From Tessaracoccus aquimaris (GTDB taxonomy: Bacteria > Actinomycetota > Actinomycetes > Propionibacteriales > Propionibacteriaceae): DNA of 64,000 nucleotides. Below, piece by piece: positions 28,610 to 37,061 of the stretch. The position numbers were made by a program, and so were the translations under genes. The stretch lies in assembly GCF_001997345.1 (NCBI RefSeq), contig NZ_CP019606.1:3286001-3350000 (forward strand), written 5' to 3'. Positions within the stretch are counted from its first letter, which is position 1; every line of letters starts with the position of its first letter. The notes beneath the pieces are model-generated. The model was not told the origin of the DNA. It saw only the letters and a program-made list of their open reading frames with translations, and made no database searches.

Positions 28610-30235
28610 ATGTCCGACCGCGTCTCCCACGAACCGGGCGGCCTCGTGCCCGGCTTCGACCTGGGGGCTGCGATCGGCAAGGGCGGGTTCGCGACCGTCT
28701 ACCGCGCGAGGCAGGGTTCGCTCGACCGCGACGTCGCCATCAAGATCGACTCCCGGGTGCTCGACGACGAACGCAACCGGCGACGCTTCCTGCGCGAGGC
28801 GACCGCGTCGGCGCTGATCTCCTCGCACCCGCACGTCGTGTCGCTGATCGACGCAGGCACGACCCGCGACAACCGCCCCTACCTGGTGATGGAACTGTGC
28901 GACAACGGGTCGGTCGGCCAACTCGTCAAGCGAAGCGGTCCGATGCCCCCGCCCGACGTGCTTGAGCTAGGCATCGCGATCTCCAGCGCGCTGGCGGCCG
29001 CGCACGAGAAGGGCATCCTGCACCGCGACATCAAGCCGTCCAACATCCTCATCGACCCGTACGGCACCCCACGGCTCGGCGACTTCGGCCTGGCTGCGCT
29101 TCCCGCGCACGGCGAGGCGTCCGTCACGCTCGAGGCGCTCACCCCTGCCTACGCGGCGCCCGAGGCGTTCGAGCAGGCCACCCCGTCGAAGCGCGCCGAC
29201 GTGTGGGCGCTTGGCGCGACCCTCTACTCGGTGCTGACCGGATACGCGCCGCGGCAGAAGGACGACGGGTCGCCGCAGACGGTCGCCGAGATCATCCAGT
29301 CGCTCTACCGACCGCTGCCAGCCGCCCCGCACGTCGCGGGCGCCGACCCGCTGCTCGACATCATCTGGCGAGCCACCGCCCCGCAGGCCGACCAGCGCTT
29401 CGCCGACGGCGCCGAACTGCACTCCGCGCTCCTTGAGCTGCGCGGCCAGCTCGGCAGGCCGCACAACGTGCTCGCGGGGGCCGAGGTGACCCGGATGACG
29501 CCGGGCCTGCAGCAGCAGCGGTTCCCGCTCGCCCCGTCGGGCGGTTCGGGGAATGGGCAGCGCCCGCCGCTGCAGCCGCCGCCGCTCGGGGCGCCATCTC
29601 CGGCACCGATCGCCCAATTCGCCTCGATCGACGGGCCGACCCGACCGCGGCGCGCGTGGCCGATCGTGCTCGGCGTGCTGCTCGCCGTCGCTCTCGGCGG
29701 CGGGGGCGTTGCCATCGGTCGCCAACTCGTCAACGGTCCGCTGCAGTCGGCCGAGGAGCCGCCCGCGCGCACGGACACCAACAAGCCTGCTGGCAGCCAG
29801 ACGCCCGACGGCACGACACCGTCGCCGGAGCCCTCGATGTCGCCCAGCCCGGCGATCTCGCCCCAGCCGAGCGGGGCCGACGACTACGGCAGCATCGCGC
29901 CCGCCGAGCCGATCTGCTTCGGCGGACTCGTCTCCATCAGCGGGTACTACACCTACCGCGAGGCCTCCTGCGCCGACCCGCACCCGTGGGAGGCGTACCG
30001 GATGGGCTCGCTGACCGACGACGTCGCGTCGGCCAATATCGACGACGTGCTCGAGGATCCCGCGGTCCAGGCGACCTGCACCAGCGAGGCGCTCGAGGAG
30101 TACACGGGCCTCGGCATCGCCGAGGTGGACCTGCAGGTGCTTCCGCCCTCGGAGGCGGCGTTCGCCACCGGCAGTCGGATGTTCTACTGCGTCGCCTCGG
30201 CCGGGTCGGACTCGACCGGCTCGTTCAAGCGCTAG
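28610..30235 (+). CDS. Membrane-anchored Ser/Thr protein kinase
   Basis: A 541-residue Hanks-type kinase. The kinase domain (about 14-280) is complete: glycine loop IGKGGFATVYRA, VAIKI lysine, catalytic loop LHRDIKPSNIL, GDFGLA and an APE motif (YAAPEAF). A Pro/Gln-rich linker (about 310-345) leads to one membrane segment (AWPIVLGVLLAVALGGGGVA), so the kinase faces the cytoplasm. After a Pro/Ser/Thr-rich stretch, the external domain (about 425-530) contains four cysteines (ICFGG, ASCADPHPWEAYR, ATCTSEA, FYCVAS) and resembles septum-formation domains of actinobacterial proteins. The ATG follows AAGGAG by 4 nt. Its TAG shares two bases with the stop of the convergent pcnA-type gene. Confidence 0.9.
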   Translation: MSDRVSHEPGGLVPGFDLGAAIGKGGFATVYRARQGSLDRDVAIKIDSRVLDDERNRRRFLREATASALISSHPHVVSLIDAGTTRDNRPYLVMELCDNGSVGQLVKRSGPMPPPDVLELGIAISSALAAAHEKGILHRDIKPSNILIDPYGTPRLGDFGLAALPAHGEASVTLEALTPAYAAPEAFEQATPSKRADVWALGATLYSVLTGYAPRQKDDGSPQTVAEIIQSLYRPLPAAPHVAGADPLLDIIWRATAPQADQRFADGAELHSALLELRGQLGRPHNVLAGAEVTRMTPGLQQQRFPLAPSGGSGNGQRPPLQPPPLGAPSPAPIAQFASIDGPTRPRRAWPIVLGVLLAVALGGGGVAIGRQLVNGPLQSAEEPPARTDTNKPAGSQTPDGTTPSPEPSMSPSPAISPQPSGADDYGSIAPAEPICFGGLVSISGYYTYREASCADPHPWEAYRMGSLTDDVASANIDDVLEDPAVQATCTSEALEEYTGLGIAEVDLQVLPPSEAAFATGSRMFYCVASAGSDSTGSFKR

Positions 30236-31671
30236 GCGTTGCGCTCGGCCCACCAGGCGCGCAGCACCTCGACGGCCTCGTCCTCGGGGATCGGGCCGTG
30301 CTCGGTGCGATGCTCCAGCAGGAACGCGTAGGCCTGTCCGACCTCGCGGCCCGGCTTCAGGCCGAGCACCTCCATGATCTGCGTTCCGTCGAGATGGGGA
30401 CGCAGCGCGTCGAGTTCCTCCTGCGCCGCCAACTCGTCGATGCGCCACTCGAGTTCCTCGTAGGCGCGACGCAGGCGCGTGGCGCGCTGCCGGTTGCGGG
30501 TGGTGCAGTCGGCGCGGGTGAGCATGTGCAGCCGCTCCAGTTCGTCGCCCGCGTCGCGCACGTAGCGACGCACGGCCGCATCGCTCCAGCTGCCGTCGGA
30601 GTAGCCGTGGAAGCGCAGGTGCAGGTCGATCAGCTTCGCGACGGACTTCACGACGTGCGTCGGGTAGCTCAGCGCCTTGAGGCGCTTGGTGACCAGCTTC
30701 GCGCCGACCACGTCGTGGTGGTGGAAGGTGACCTTCGCCCCCTCGAAGCGGCGCGTGGCGGGCTTGCCGATGTCGTGCAGCAGCGCCGCCAGCCGGTTGA
30801 CGATGTCTGGCTCGTGGCCGCGGGCCTTCTCGAGCTCGATCGCCTGGTCGAGCACCGTCAGCGAGTGCTGGTAGACGTCCTTGTGGCGGGCGTGCTCGTC
30901 GACCTCGAGTTGCAGCGCGGGAAGTTCCGGAAGGAACCGGTCGGCCAGGCCGGTGCGAACCAGCAGGTCGATGCCCTCGCGCGGCTCGTCCGTGAGCAGC
31001 AGACCGGTCAGCTCGGCCTGGATGCGTTCGACCGACACGATGTCGATGCGCTCGGCCATGTCCTTCATCGCCGTGACGACGTCGGGGGAGACCGTGAAAC
31101 CGAGTCGCGCGGCGAAGCGGGCGGCGCGCAGCATCCGTAGGGGGTCGTCGGAGAAGCTGACCTCTGGGGTCGACGGGGTGCGCAGGATGCCGTCGGCGAG
31201 GTCGTCGAGGCCGCCGTACGGGTCGACGAAGGCCTTGGTCGCCAGGTTGATGGCCATCGCGTTGACGGTGAAGTCGCGGCGGATCAGGTCGCCGTCGATG
31301 CTGTCCCCGAAGGCCACCTCTGGCTTGCGGGACTCGCTGCGGTACACGTCGGCGCGGAAGGTCGTGACCTCGATCTGCCACTGCGCCCCGTCGGACTTCT
31401 TGAGGGCCCCGATGGTGCCGAACTCCTTGCCGATCGCCCAGGTGGTCGGCGTGAACTGCTTCAGGAGCGCCTCTGTCTGGTCGGGTGAGGCGGAGGTCGT
31501 GAAGTCCAGGTCGTGGCCGAGGACGCCGAGCAGCGCGTCGCGCACAGAGCCGCCGACGAGGTAGATCTCGTGGCCCGCGTCGGTGAAGAGCCGGCCGAGG
31601 TCGTCGATGACCGGCGCGATGCGCAGCAGTTCCTGCATCGCGTTGGTCTGGGCTTGGGTCAGGCTGGGCAC
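30232..31671 (-). CDS. CCA tRNA nucleotidyltransferase
   Basis: A 479-residue enzyme that adds or repairs the 3' CCA of tRNAs. The nucleotidyltransferase head has YLVGGSVRDALLG, the metal pair in HDLDFTTSA, RRDFTVNAMAINL and DDPLRMLRAARFAARLGF. An HD phosphohydrolase domain follows (AALLHDIGKPATRRF and later HHHDVVGAK). This layout matches actinobacterial PcnA-type CCA enzymes such as Rv3907c. The GTG at 31671 has TAGACT 7 nt upstream. In mycobacteria this gene neighbours the DUF6049-murJ pair; here about 11 kb separates them. Confidence 0.93.
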   Translation of the reverse strand: MPSLTQAQTNAMQELLRIAPVIDDLGRLFTDAGHEIYLVGGSVRDALLGVLGHDLDFTTSASPDQTEALLKQFTPTTWAIGKEFGTIGALKKSDGAQWQIEVTTFRADVYRSESRKPEVAFGDSIDGDLIRRDFTVNAMAINLATKAFVDPYGGLDDLADGILRTPSTPEVSFSDDPLRMLRAARFAARLGFTVSPDVVTAMKDMAERIDIVSVERIQAELTGLLLTDEPREGIDLLVRTGLADRFLPELPALQLEVDEHARHKDVYQHSLTVLDQAIELEKARGHEPDIVNRLAALLHDIGKPATRRFEGAKVTFHHHDVVGAKLVTKRLKALSYPTHVVKSVAKLIDLHLRFHGYSDGSWSDAAVRRYVRDAGDELERLHMLTRADCTTRNRQRATRLRRAYEELEWRIDELAAQEELDALRPHLDGTQIMEVLGLKPGREVGQAYAFLLEHRTEHGPIPEDEAVEVLRAWWAERNA

Positions 31672-31678
31672 GGGGGTA

Positions 31679-31684
31679 AGTCTA
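31679..31684 (-). promoter_or_regulatory. -10 element TAGACT, near-leaderless spacing to CCA enzyme gene
   Basis: On the minus strand TAGACT lies 7 nt before the GTG at 31671. Confidence 0.45.
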
Positions 31685-31788
31685 CGCGGTCGCCGATGGG
31701 AGGGGCGCCTCGACGCCGCCCCGGGGCCGGTCGTCCGCGGCAGGGAGCGGCGTCCCGAGATCCGGGCGGCGCCTGGCAGGCTGGTGCC

Positions 31789-32661
31789 ATGGACGACTTC
31801 TGGGACAAGTTGCTGATGAGCGGGATCGTGGTGGCGATCGCGCTGGTGTTGAGGTTCGTGCTGCTGTTCGCCATCCGGCGGACCGTGCGAGCCCTCACCG
31901 TCCGCTCCGTCCCGGCCACGGGAGACGACGAGCAGGGCTCGCGGACGCGCAAGATGCTCGACAAGGCGGCCGGGCTGTCGTCTGCCCGCCAGAAGCAGCG
32001 CCTGGCCACCCTCGGGTCGCTGCTTCGCAACGTGGTCGACGTGGTGCTCGTCCTCATCACTCTGCTGACGGTGCTTGCCATCTGGGGCGTCCCGATGGCG
32101 CCGCTGATCGCCTCTGCGGGCGTCGGAGGCGTCGCGCTCGGGTTCGGGGCGCAGTCGCTCGTGAAGGACTACCTGTCCGGGATCTTCATGCTCACCGAGG
32201 ACCAGTTCGGTGTCGGCGACCTGATCAAGGTCGGCGAGCTGACGGGCACCGTGCAGGAGGTGACGCTGCGGGTCACGAAGCTGCGCGACCCGTCCGGCAC
32301 CGTCTGGTACGTCCGCAACGGTGAGGTGCTGACGCTCGGCAACGTGTCGCAGGGATTCTCCACCGCCGTCATCGACATCCCCGTCGCGATCGACGCTGAC
32401 CCCGAACAGGTCCAGGCGGTGCTGCGCAAGGCCGTCGGGTCGATGGCGCAGGAGCCTGAGTGGGCCGAGAAGCTGCTCGAGGAACCGAAGGTGCTCGGCG
32501 TCGGGTCGATGTCGGCGGGCACCATGACGATGCAGATCAGCATCAAGACGGGCCCCGACCAGCAGTGGGGCCCGACCCGTGCGATCCGAGAGCGCGCCCA
32601 GCGGGCGCTGGCCGAGGCGGGCATCCGCGGCCCGATCCTGCCAGGAGCGACGCTCACTTAG
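31789..32661 (+). CDS. MscS family mechanosensitive channel
   Basis: A 290-residue small-conductance mechanosensitive channel. Two N-terminal membrane segments are followed by the pore helix, with the Gly/Ala-rich MscS pattern LIASAGVGGVALGFGAQSLV and then KDYLSGIFMLTEDQFGVGD. The beta domain (GTVQEVTLRVTKLRDPSGT) and a cytoplasmic vestibule complete it. It opens on osmotic downshock to release solutes. The ATG at 31789 has CAGGCT 6 nt upstream, a weak version of the leaderless pattern. Confidence 0.92.
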   Translation: MDDFWDKLLMSGIVVAIALVLRFVLLFAIRRTVRALTVRSVPATGDDEQGSRTRKMLDKAAGLSSARQKQRLATLGSLLRNVVDVVLVLITLLTVLAIWGVPMAPLIASAGVGGVALGFGAQSLVKDYLSGIFMLTEDQFGVGDLIKVGELTGTVQEVTLRVTKLRDPSGTVWYVRNGEVLTLGNVSQGFSTAVIDIPVAIDADPEQVQAVLRKAVGSMAQEPEWAEKLLEEPKVLGVGSMSAGTMTMQISIKTGPDQQWGPTRAIRERAQRALAEAGIRGPILPGATLT

Positions 32662-32723
32662 GCCTTCCCATCTGCCGCTGGCCTGGGGCGATGCAATAGT
32701 GGGCCACGCGTGAGGGAGGTGCC

Positions 32724-33293
32724 ATGCGCAGGAACGCGCTGAAGAACATCAGGGGCGGCTCGCAGACCTGGTGGGTCGCGACCATCGCCTCGGGGTTCGT
32801 GACGCTGTTCTCGACCGGGTACGCGGTGGTGGCGGCGCGCACCCTCGCCGACGCCGTCGGATCGCTGATCCTGCCGTGCATCGTCGGCTCGCTTTTCACG
32901 ATCCTGTTGGCCAAGCACCCGAGGATCGCACCGCACGCGCTCGACTCCGACGCGATGCTCATGCCCTGGGTGATCCGCCTGTCGATGGGGCTGCTCACCG
33001 CCGGTTTCGTCGCGATGGGCGTCGCGGCGGCGATGTCGGGCAAGGAAGGTGGCCTCCTGGTCGCCGTCGTGACGGGCCTGTTCGCCGCGATCTTCGCGTT
33101 CCTCATCGTGCGGACCTGGAACGGCACGTTCCGGGTCAGCGGCGAGACCTTCGGCATCAGACTCAACGAGGCGCCGGCCGAGCATCCGTGGCTGCGGATC
33201 GAGCCTGGTCGCCATGACGCCGCCGACCCGTCCCTGCCTGAGGACGAGTGGCCGGCCTACGACCCACGGCATCAGGGACGCCAGGAACGCTGA
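32724..33293 (+). CDS. Membrane protein of unknown function
   Basis: A 189-residue protein with four predicted membrane segments (starting TWWVATIASGFVTLFSTGYA) and a hydrophilic C-terminal tail of about 60 residues ending in charged residues. No family recognised. The ATG has a good ribosome site (GAGGGAGG). It follows the MscS gene by 62 nt on the same strand and may be cotranscribed. Confidence 0.75.
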   Translation: MRRNALKNIRGGSQTWWVATIASGFVTLFSTGYAVVAARTLADAVGSLILPCIVGSLFTILLAKHPRIAPHALDSDAMLMPWVIRLSMGLLTAGFVAMGVAAAMSGKEGGLLVAVVTGLFAAIFAFLIVRTWNGTFRVSGETFGIRLNEAPAEHPWLRIEPGRHDAADPSLPEDEWPAYDPRHQGRQER

Positions 33294-33455
33294 CGCCCGT
33301 CCCAGGTCGGGCCAGCGGTGGCGCCGTTCGGCGCCTCGCGGATCGAGGTCGAGGCGCCGCAGACCCGCCCAGGGTCGGGTCCGAGAGTGCCGCTTCGACG
33401 ACCGTGGTCGGAGCGTTCAGCACCCCAGGAGGACGGGGTTTTTGCCGTCCGCGCT

Positions 33456-33461
33456 TACCCT
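33456..33461 (+). promoter_or_regulatory. -10 element TACCCT upstream of the PBP gene
   Basis: TACCCT lies 6 nt before the ATG at 33468. It would either give the PBP mRNA a leader of about 240 nt or start a leaderless small gene at 33468. Confidence 0.4.
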
Positions 33462-33467
33462 GGAAGC

Positions 33468-33710
33468 ATGTGGTCCACGCGCGAACGACGATTTTTCGCG
33501 CCGCAACGACGAGCCGAACCCGGCTCCGTGCGGCCGTCGTCGAGCGCATCCTGCGCCGCTGACGGCGACGCCCACGACCCCGTGAAGGTGGTCGTTGCGG
33601 GCGTCGACGCGGCACGCGCCAAGGGGCGCCACATCATCGAGACAGGCTCACCCGGGCACGCGGAGCGCGCAGCGGGCAGAGAGACCAAGGGCGAGGACAT
33701 TCATGGCTAA
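33468..33710 (+). CDS. Possible 80-residue leader protein overlapping the PBP start
   Basis: An open frame begins at an ATG with correct leaderless spacing from TACCCT and ends with a TAA that overlaps the PBP ATG by 8 nt. The product is very basic (WSTRERRFFAPQRR at the start) and matches no family known to me. The overlap would suit translational coupling, since the PBP start has only a modest ribosome site (GCGAGGA). It could equally be chance within the 5' untranslated region. The rest of the gap (33294-33455) holds nothing recognisable. Confidence 0.3.
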   Translation: MWSTRERRFFAPQRRAEPGSVRPSSSASCAADGDAHDPVKVVVAGVDAARAKGRHIIETGSPGHAERAAGRETKGEDIHG

Positions 33711-35985
33711 AGCAGGCAAGGCGAAGCGCAGCAAGAAGACGAAATCGCGCGCCAGGAGGATCTGGGGGCGCATCGGCGTCACCTTCCTGGTGCTGTTCAT
33801 CGTGCTCGGGGTCGGCGGCATCGGCACCGTCGCGTACCTCTACACCACGACCAAGCTTCCCGACCCCAACAGCGACTTCCAGACGCAGACGACGTTCATC
33901 TACTACCAGGACGGCAAGGAGCAACTCGGCTCGCTCGCCGTCCAGAACCGCGTCAACCTCTCGTACGACGAGATGCCGCAACTGGTGAAAGACGCGGTCG
34001 TCGGGGCCGAGAACCGGAGCTTCTGGGAGGATCCCGGCTTCTCCGTGACAGGCATCCTGCGCAGCGCCTGGTCCATCGCGACCGGAGGCGAGGTGCAGGG
34101 CGGCTCGACCATCACGCAGCAGTACATCAAGATCTTGTACCTCGACTCCGAACAGACCATGAAGCGCAAGGTCAAGGAGTTGATGCTCGCCACCAAGATG
34201 GGCCGCGAGATGACCAAGGAGCAGATCCTCGAGGGCTATCTCAACACCATCTACTTCGGACGCGGCGCCTACGGCATCCAGGCCGCCGCGAAGTCGTACT
34301 TCCTCAAGCCCGCGAGCGAACTGAGCGTCGCCGAGTCGGCGGCGTTGGCCGCCATCCTCAACAACCCGGCGGGGTTCAACCCGTCGGGCGGTCAGGAGAA
34401 GCTCGACCGGCTGTACGGGCGCTACAAGTACGTCCTCGACGGCATGCTCGAGATGGGTGCCATCACGCAGGCGCAACACGACGAGGCGTACCCGAAGCTG
34501 CCCGAGTTCCCGGAGGTGCCGGTGAACAACCGCTACGGCGGCACCAAGGGCTTCCTGATCCGTGAGGTCGAGAAGGAACTCGGCTCGCTCGGTTTCTCGG
34601 AGGCCGAGGTCCAGGGCGGCGGGCTCAGGGTCATCACGACCATCGACAAGTCGATGCAGGACGCCGCCGTCAAGACGGCACAGCAGTACACGGCTCAGGC
34701 CGCGGAGAAGGCGAAGGGTGATCCCAATCCGGCCGACCTGCACGTGGCGATCGCCTCCGTCGACACCGCCAGCGGAGCCCTTCTCGCGCAGTACGGCGGG
34801 GCCGACTACGTCGCCAACAGCCGCAACTGGGCGACCACGGATCGACCGGCCGCTTCCACGTTCAAGACCTTCGCCACCGTCGCGGGCTTGCGCAACGGCT
34901 TCTCGTTGAGGTCGGTCTTCAACGGTGACACGTTCACGCCCAAGGGCGACTCCAAGCCGATCCGCAACGAGTTCAGCCACCAGTACGGCCCCGTCACACT
35001 CCGCAAGGCGACCGCTGATTCGATCAACACCGCGTTCGTCGACCTCACTACGCAGATGGACGACGGCCCGAAGCAGGTCATCCAGGCGGCCAACGACGCG
35101 GGCGCTCCGACCGCCGCCGGCTGGGACCCCGTCAACCGCGTCGCGATCGGTTCCGCCGAGGTGAGCCCCACCAACATGGCCAACGCGTACGCGACGCTCG
35201 CCAACTCCGGCAAGCGCAACGCCGTCCACATCGTCTCGAAGGTGCTGGACCGCAACGGCCAGGTCATCTACGAGGCCAAGAAGGCCGACGAGCAGACGAT
35301 CGACCAGAACGTCGCCGCGAACGTGACCGACTCGCTCACCTCGGTGGTCGAGGAGGGCACCGGCCGCCGCGCCGCCTCCCTTGAGCGCCCCGTCGCAGGC
35401 AAGACCGGCACCAACGGCGTCGACGACGCAATCACGTCGGCCTGGTTCGTCGGGTACACCAAGCAGATCTCCACCGCGGTGATGTTCGTGGCTGGAGACA
35501 GCGGCAACGAGGATCTCGAGGTCTACAAGCGCCCGCAGGACTCGACGTTCTTCGGGTCGTCGTACCCGTTGATGACCTGGGTCGACTTCATGAAGGCGGC
35601 CTCGGATGGCATGCCCGTCCAGGACTTCGACGAGGCAAAGCCGATCAAGGCGCAGAAGGGTGAGGTCGAGGAGACCAGGCGCCCGACCGCGAAGCCGACT
35701 GAGAAGAAGTCCGAGACCCCCACTCCGACGCCGACCCCGACGAAGGAGCCCACGAAGGAACCGACGAAGGAACCGACCAAGGAGCCGACGAAGGAGCCGA
35801 CGAAGGAACCGACCAAGGAACCGACGAAGGAGCCCACTAAGGAACCGACCAAGGAGCCCACGAAGGAACCGACCAAGGAACCGACCAAGGAACCGACCAA
35901 GGAACCGACGAAGGAACCTGGCGGCGGCTCGACCAACGGCAACGGGAACGGCGCCGGTCAGGGCGCGGACGGAACCATCGGCTGA
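33703..35985 (+). CDS. Bifunctional penicillin-binding protein (GT51 and transpeptidase)
   Basis: A 760-residue class A PBP that polymerises and crosslinks peptidoglycan. A basic N-terminus and membrane anchor (about 24-46) precede the glycosyltransferase domain (catalytic E103 in VVGAENRSFWEDPG, then GGSTITQQYIKILYL). The transpeptidase domain has the nucleophile S385 in AASTFK, then SIN and KTGT. The C-terminus is unusual: 15 tandem TKEP units (bases 35740-35919) and a Gly/Asn-rich tail. EDRxF in the GT51 motif reads ENRSF. Position beside the next gene parallels ponA1-Rv0051 in mycobacteria. The ATG at 33703 starts the basic region; the longer upstream frame is not supported. Confidence 0.94.
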   Translation: MAKAGKAKRSKKTKSRARRIWGRIGVTFLVLFIVLGVGGIGTVAYLYTTTKLPDPNSDFQTQTTFIYYQDGKEQLGSLAVQNRVNLSYDEMPQLVKDAVVGAENRSFWEDPGFSVTGILRSAWSIATGGEVQGGSTITQQYIKILYLDSEQTMKRKVKELMLATKMGREMTKEQILEGYLNTIYFGRGAYGIQAAAKSYFLKPASELSVAESAALAAILNNPAGFNPSGGQEKLDRLYGRYKYVLDGMLEMGAITQAQHDEAYPKLPEFPEVPVNNRYGGTKGFLIREVEKELGSLGFSEAEVQGGGLRVITTIDKSMQDAAVKTAQQYTAQAAEKAKGDPNPADLHVAIASVDTASGALLAQYGGADYVANSRNWATTDRPAASTFKTFATVAGLRNGFSLRSVFNGDTFTPKGDSKPIRNEFSHQYGPVTLRKATADSINTAFVDLTTQMDDGPKQVIQAANDAGAPTAAGWDPVNRVAIGSAEVSPTNMANAYATLANSGKRNAVHIVSKVLDRNGQVIYEAKKADEQTIDQNVAANVTDSLTSVVEEGTGRRAASLERPVAGKTGTNGVDDAITSAWFVGYTKQISTAVMFVAGDSGNEDLEVYKRPQDSTFFGSSYPLMTWVDFMKAASDGMPVQDFDEAKPIKAQKGEVEETRRPTAKPTEKKSETPTPTPTPTKEPTKEPTKEPTKEPTKEPTKEPTKEPTKEPTKEPTKEPTKEPTKEPTKEPTKEPTKEPGGGSTNGNGNGAGQGADGTIG
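35740..35919 (+). repeat. 12-bp minisatellite, 15 units, coding (TKEP)15
   Basis: Fifteen in-frame 12-nt units (ACGAAGGAACCG and variants at the third codon positions) encode TKEP at the end of the PBP. Synonymous differences (ACG/ACC/ACT, GAA/GAG, CCG/CCC/CCT) show units are not all recent copies. Such tracts vary in copy number between strains. Confidence 0.95.
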
Positions 35986-36036
35986 CCGAACGCGTCGCCT
36001 GGTCCGCTCGACCGGTTGGCACGCGCCCTGGCGTTC

Positions 36037-36940
36037 GGACGTCTCGACAGGCTCGACGAACGGATCTGAAGCCGGACTCGTGGTGGGTTGCGGACGTCTC
36101 GACAAGCTCGACGAACGGACCGTGTCCGTTCCCTGAGCAGGGCGCCTGCGCCCGTGTCGAAGGGTCCGGGTTGCTTGTCGGACGGCTCGCTGGACGCGAT
36201 CGGACGCCTCGACAGGCTCGGCGAACGGTTCTGGAGCCGACGGTGGTGGGTTTCGGACGTCTCGACAAGCTCGACGAGCGGACCGTGTCCGTTCCCTGAG
36301 CAGGGCGCCTGCGCCCGTGTCGAAGGGTCCGGGGTGCGTGGCTTGTCGGTCGGCTTGGTGGACGCGACGGACGTCTCGATAGGCTCGGCGAACGGTTCTG
36401 GAGCCGACGGTGGTGGGTTTCGGACGTCTCGACAAGCTCGACGAGCGGACCGTGTCCGTTCCCTGAGCAGGGCGCCTGCGCCCGTGTCGAAGGGTCCGGG
36501 GTGCGTTGCGTGTCGGTCGGCTCGGTGGACGCGATGGACGTCTCGACAGGCTCGGCGAACGGTTCTGGAGCCGGACTCGTTGTGGGTTTCGGACGTCTCG
36601 ACAAGCTCGACGAACGGACCGTGTCCGTTCCCTGAGCAGGGCGCCTGCGCCCGTGTCGAAGGGTCCGGGGTGCGTTGCTTGTCGGTCGGCTGGGTGGACG
36701 CGATGGACGTCTCGACAGGCTCGGCGAACGGATGTGCAGCCGGACGGTGGTGGGTTGCGGACGTCTCGACAAGCTCGCCGAGCGGACCCTGGCCGGACGG
36801 GCTCCGCCCACGCGATCGGACGTCTCGACAAGCTCGACGAACGGGCCGAGAGTCAGGCTGAATGCCCGGAGCGGTTCCCTTGAGGCTCGGTCGTGTCCGT
36901 TCCCTGAGCAGGGCGCCTGCGCCCGTGTCGAAGGGTCCGA
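36037..36940. repeat. Repeat array R4: family B units with ~167-bp period
   Basis: The gap of about 1.1 kb between the PBP and glycosyltransferase genes, both on the plus strand. GGACGTCTCGACAAGCTCGA recurs about ten times, with AGGCTC variants. CCCTGAGCAGGGCGCCTGCG followed by CCCGTGTCGAAGGGTCC recurs five times, starting near 36132, 36294, 36461, 36630 and 36902; the first four are 162-169 bp apart. No family A element is present. The open frames crossing it are a by-product of the repeats. Confidence 0.85.
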
Positions 36941-37049
36941 AACCTTCAGAGCCGACGCCCACGCGACCTCACACCGCACCAGTTCGCCGAGCAAACGAAG
37001 AGCCAGGCTCGCCGACTCCCGTTGGCACGGAGTGCCGCGGCCCCGCGGC

Positions 37050-37055
37050 TAAGGT
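37050..37055 (+). promoter_or_regulatory. -10 element TAAGGT, leaderless spacing
   Basis: TAAGGT lies 6 nt before the GTG at 37062. Confidence 0.55.
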
Positions 37056-37061
37056 GAGGGC

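Noticed and set aside
30232..31671. A frameshift or fusion between the Ser/Thr kinase and CCA enzyme
   Set aside because: The overlap is only of stop codons of two convergent, intact genes.
36088..36883. Long open frames through repeat array R4 on both strands
   Set aside because: They consist of the repeated motif translated (QARRT, SLSRRP) and have no promoter, start signal or family resemblance.
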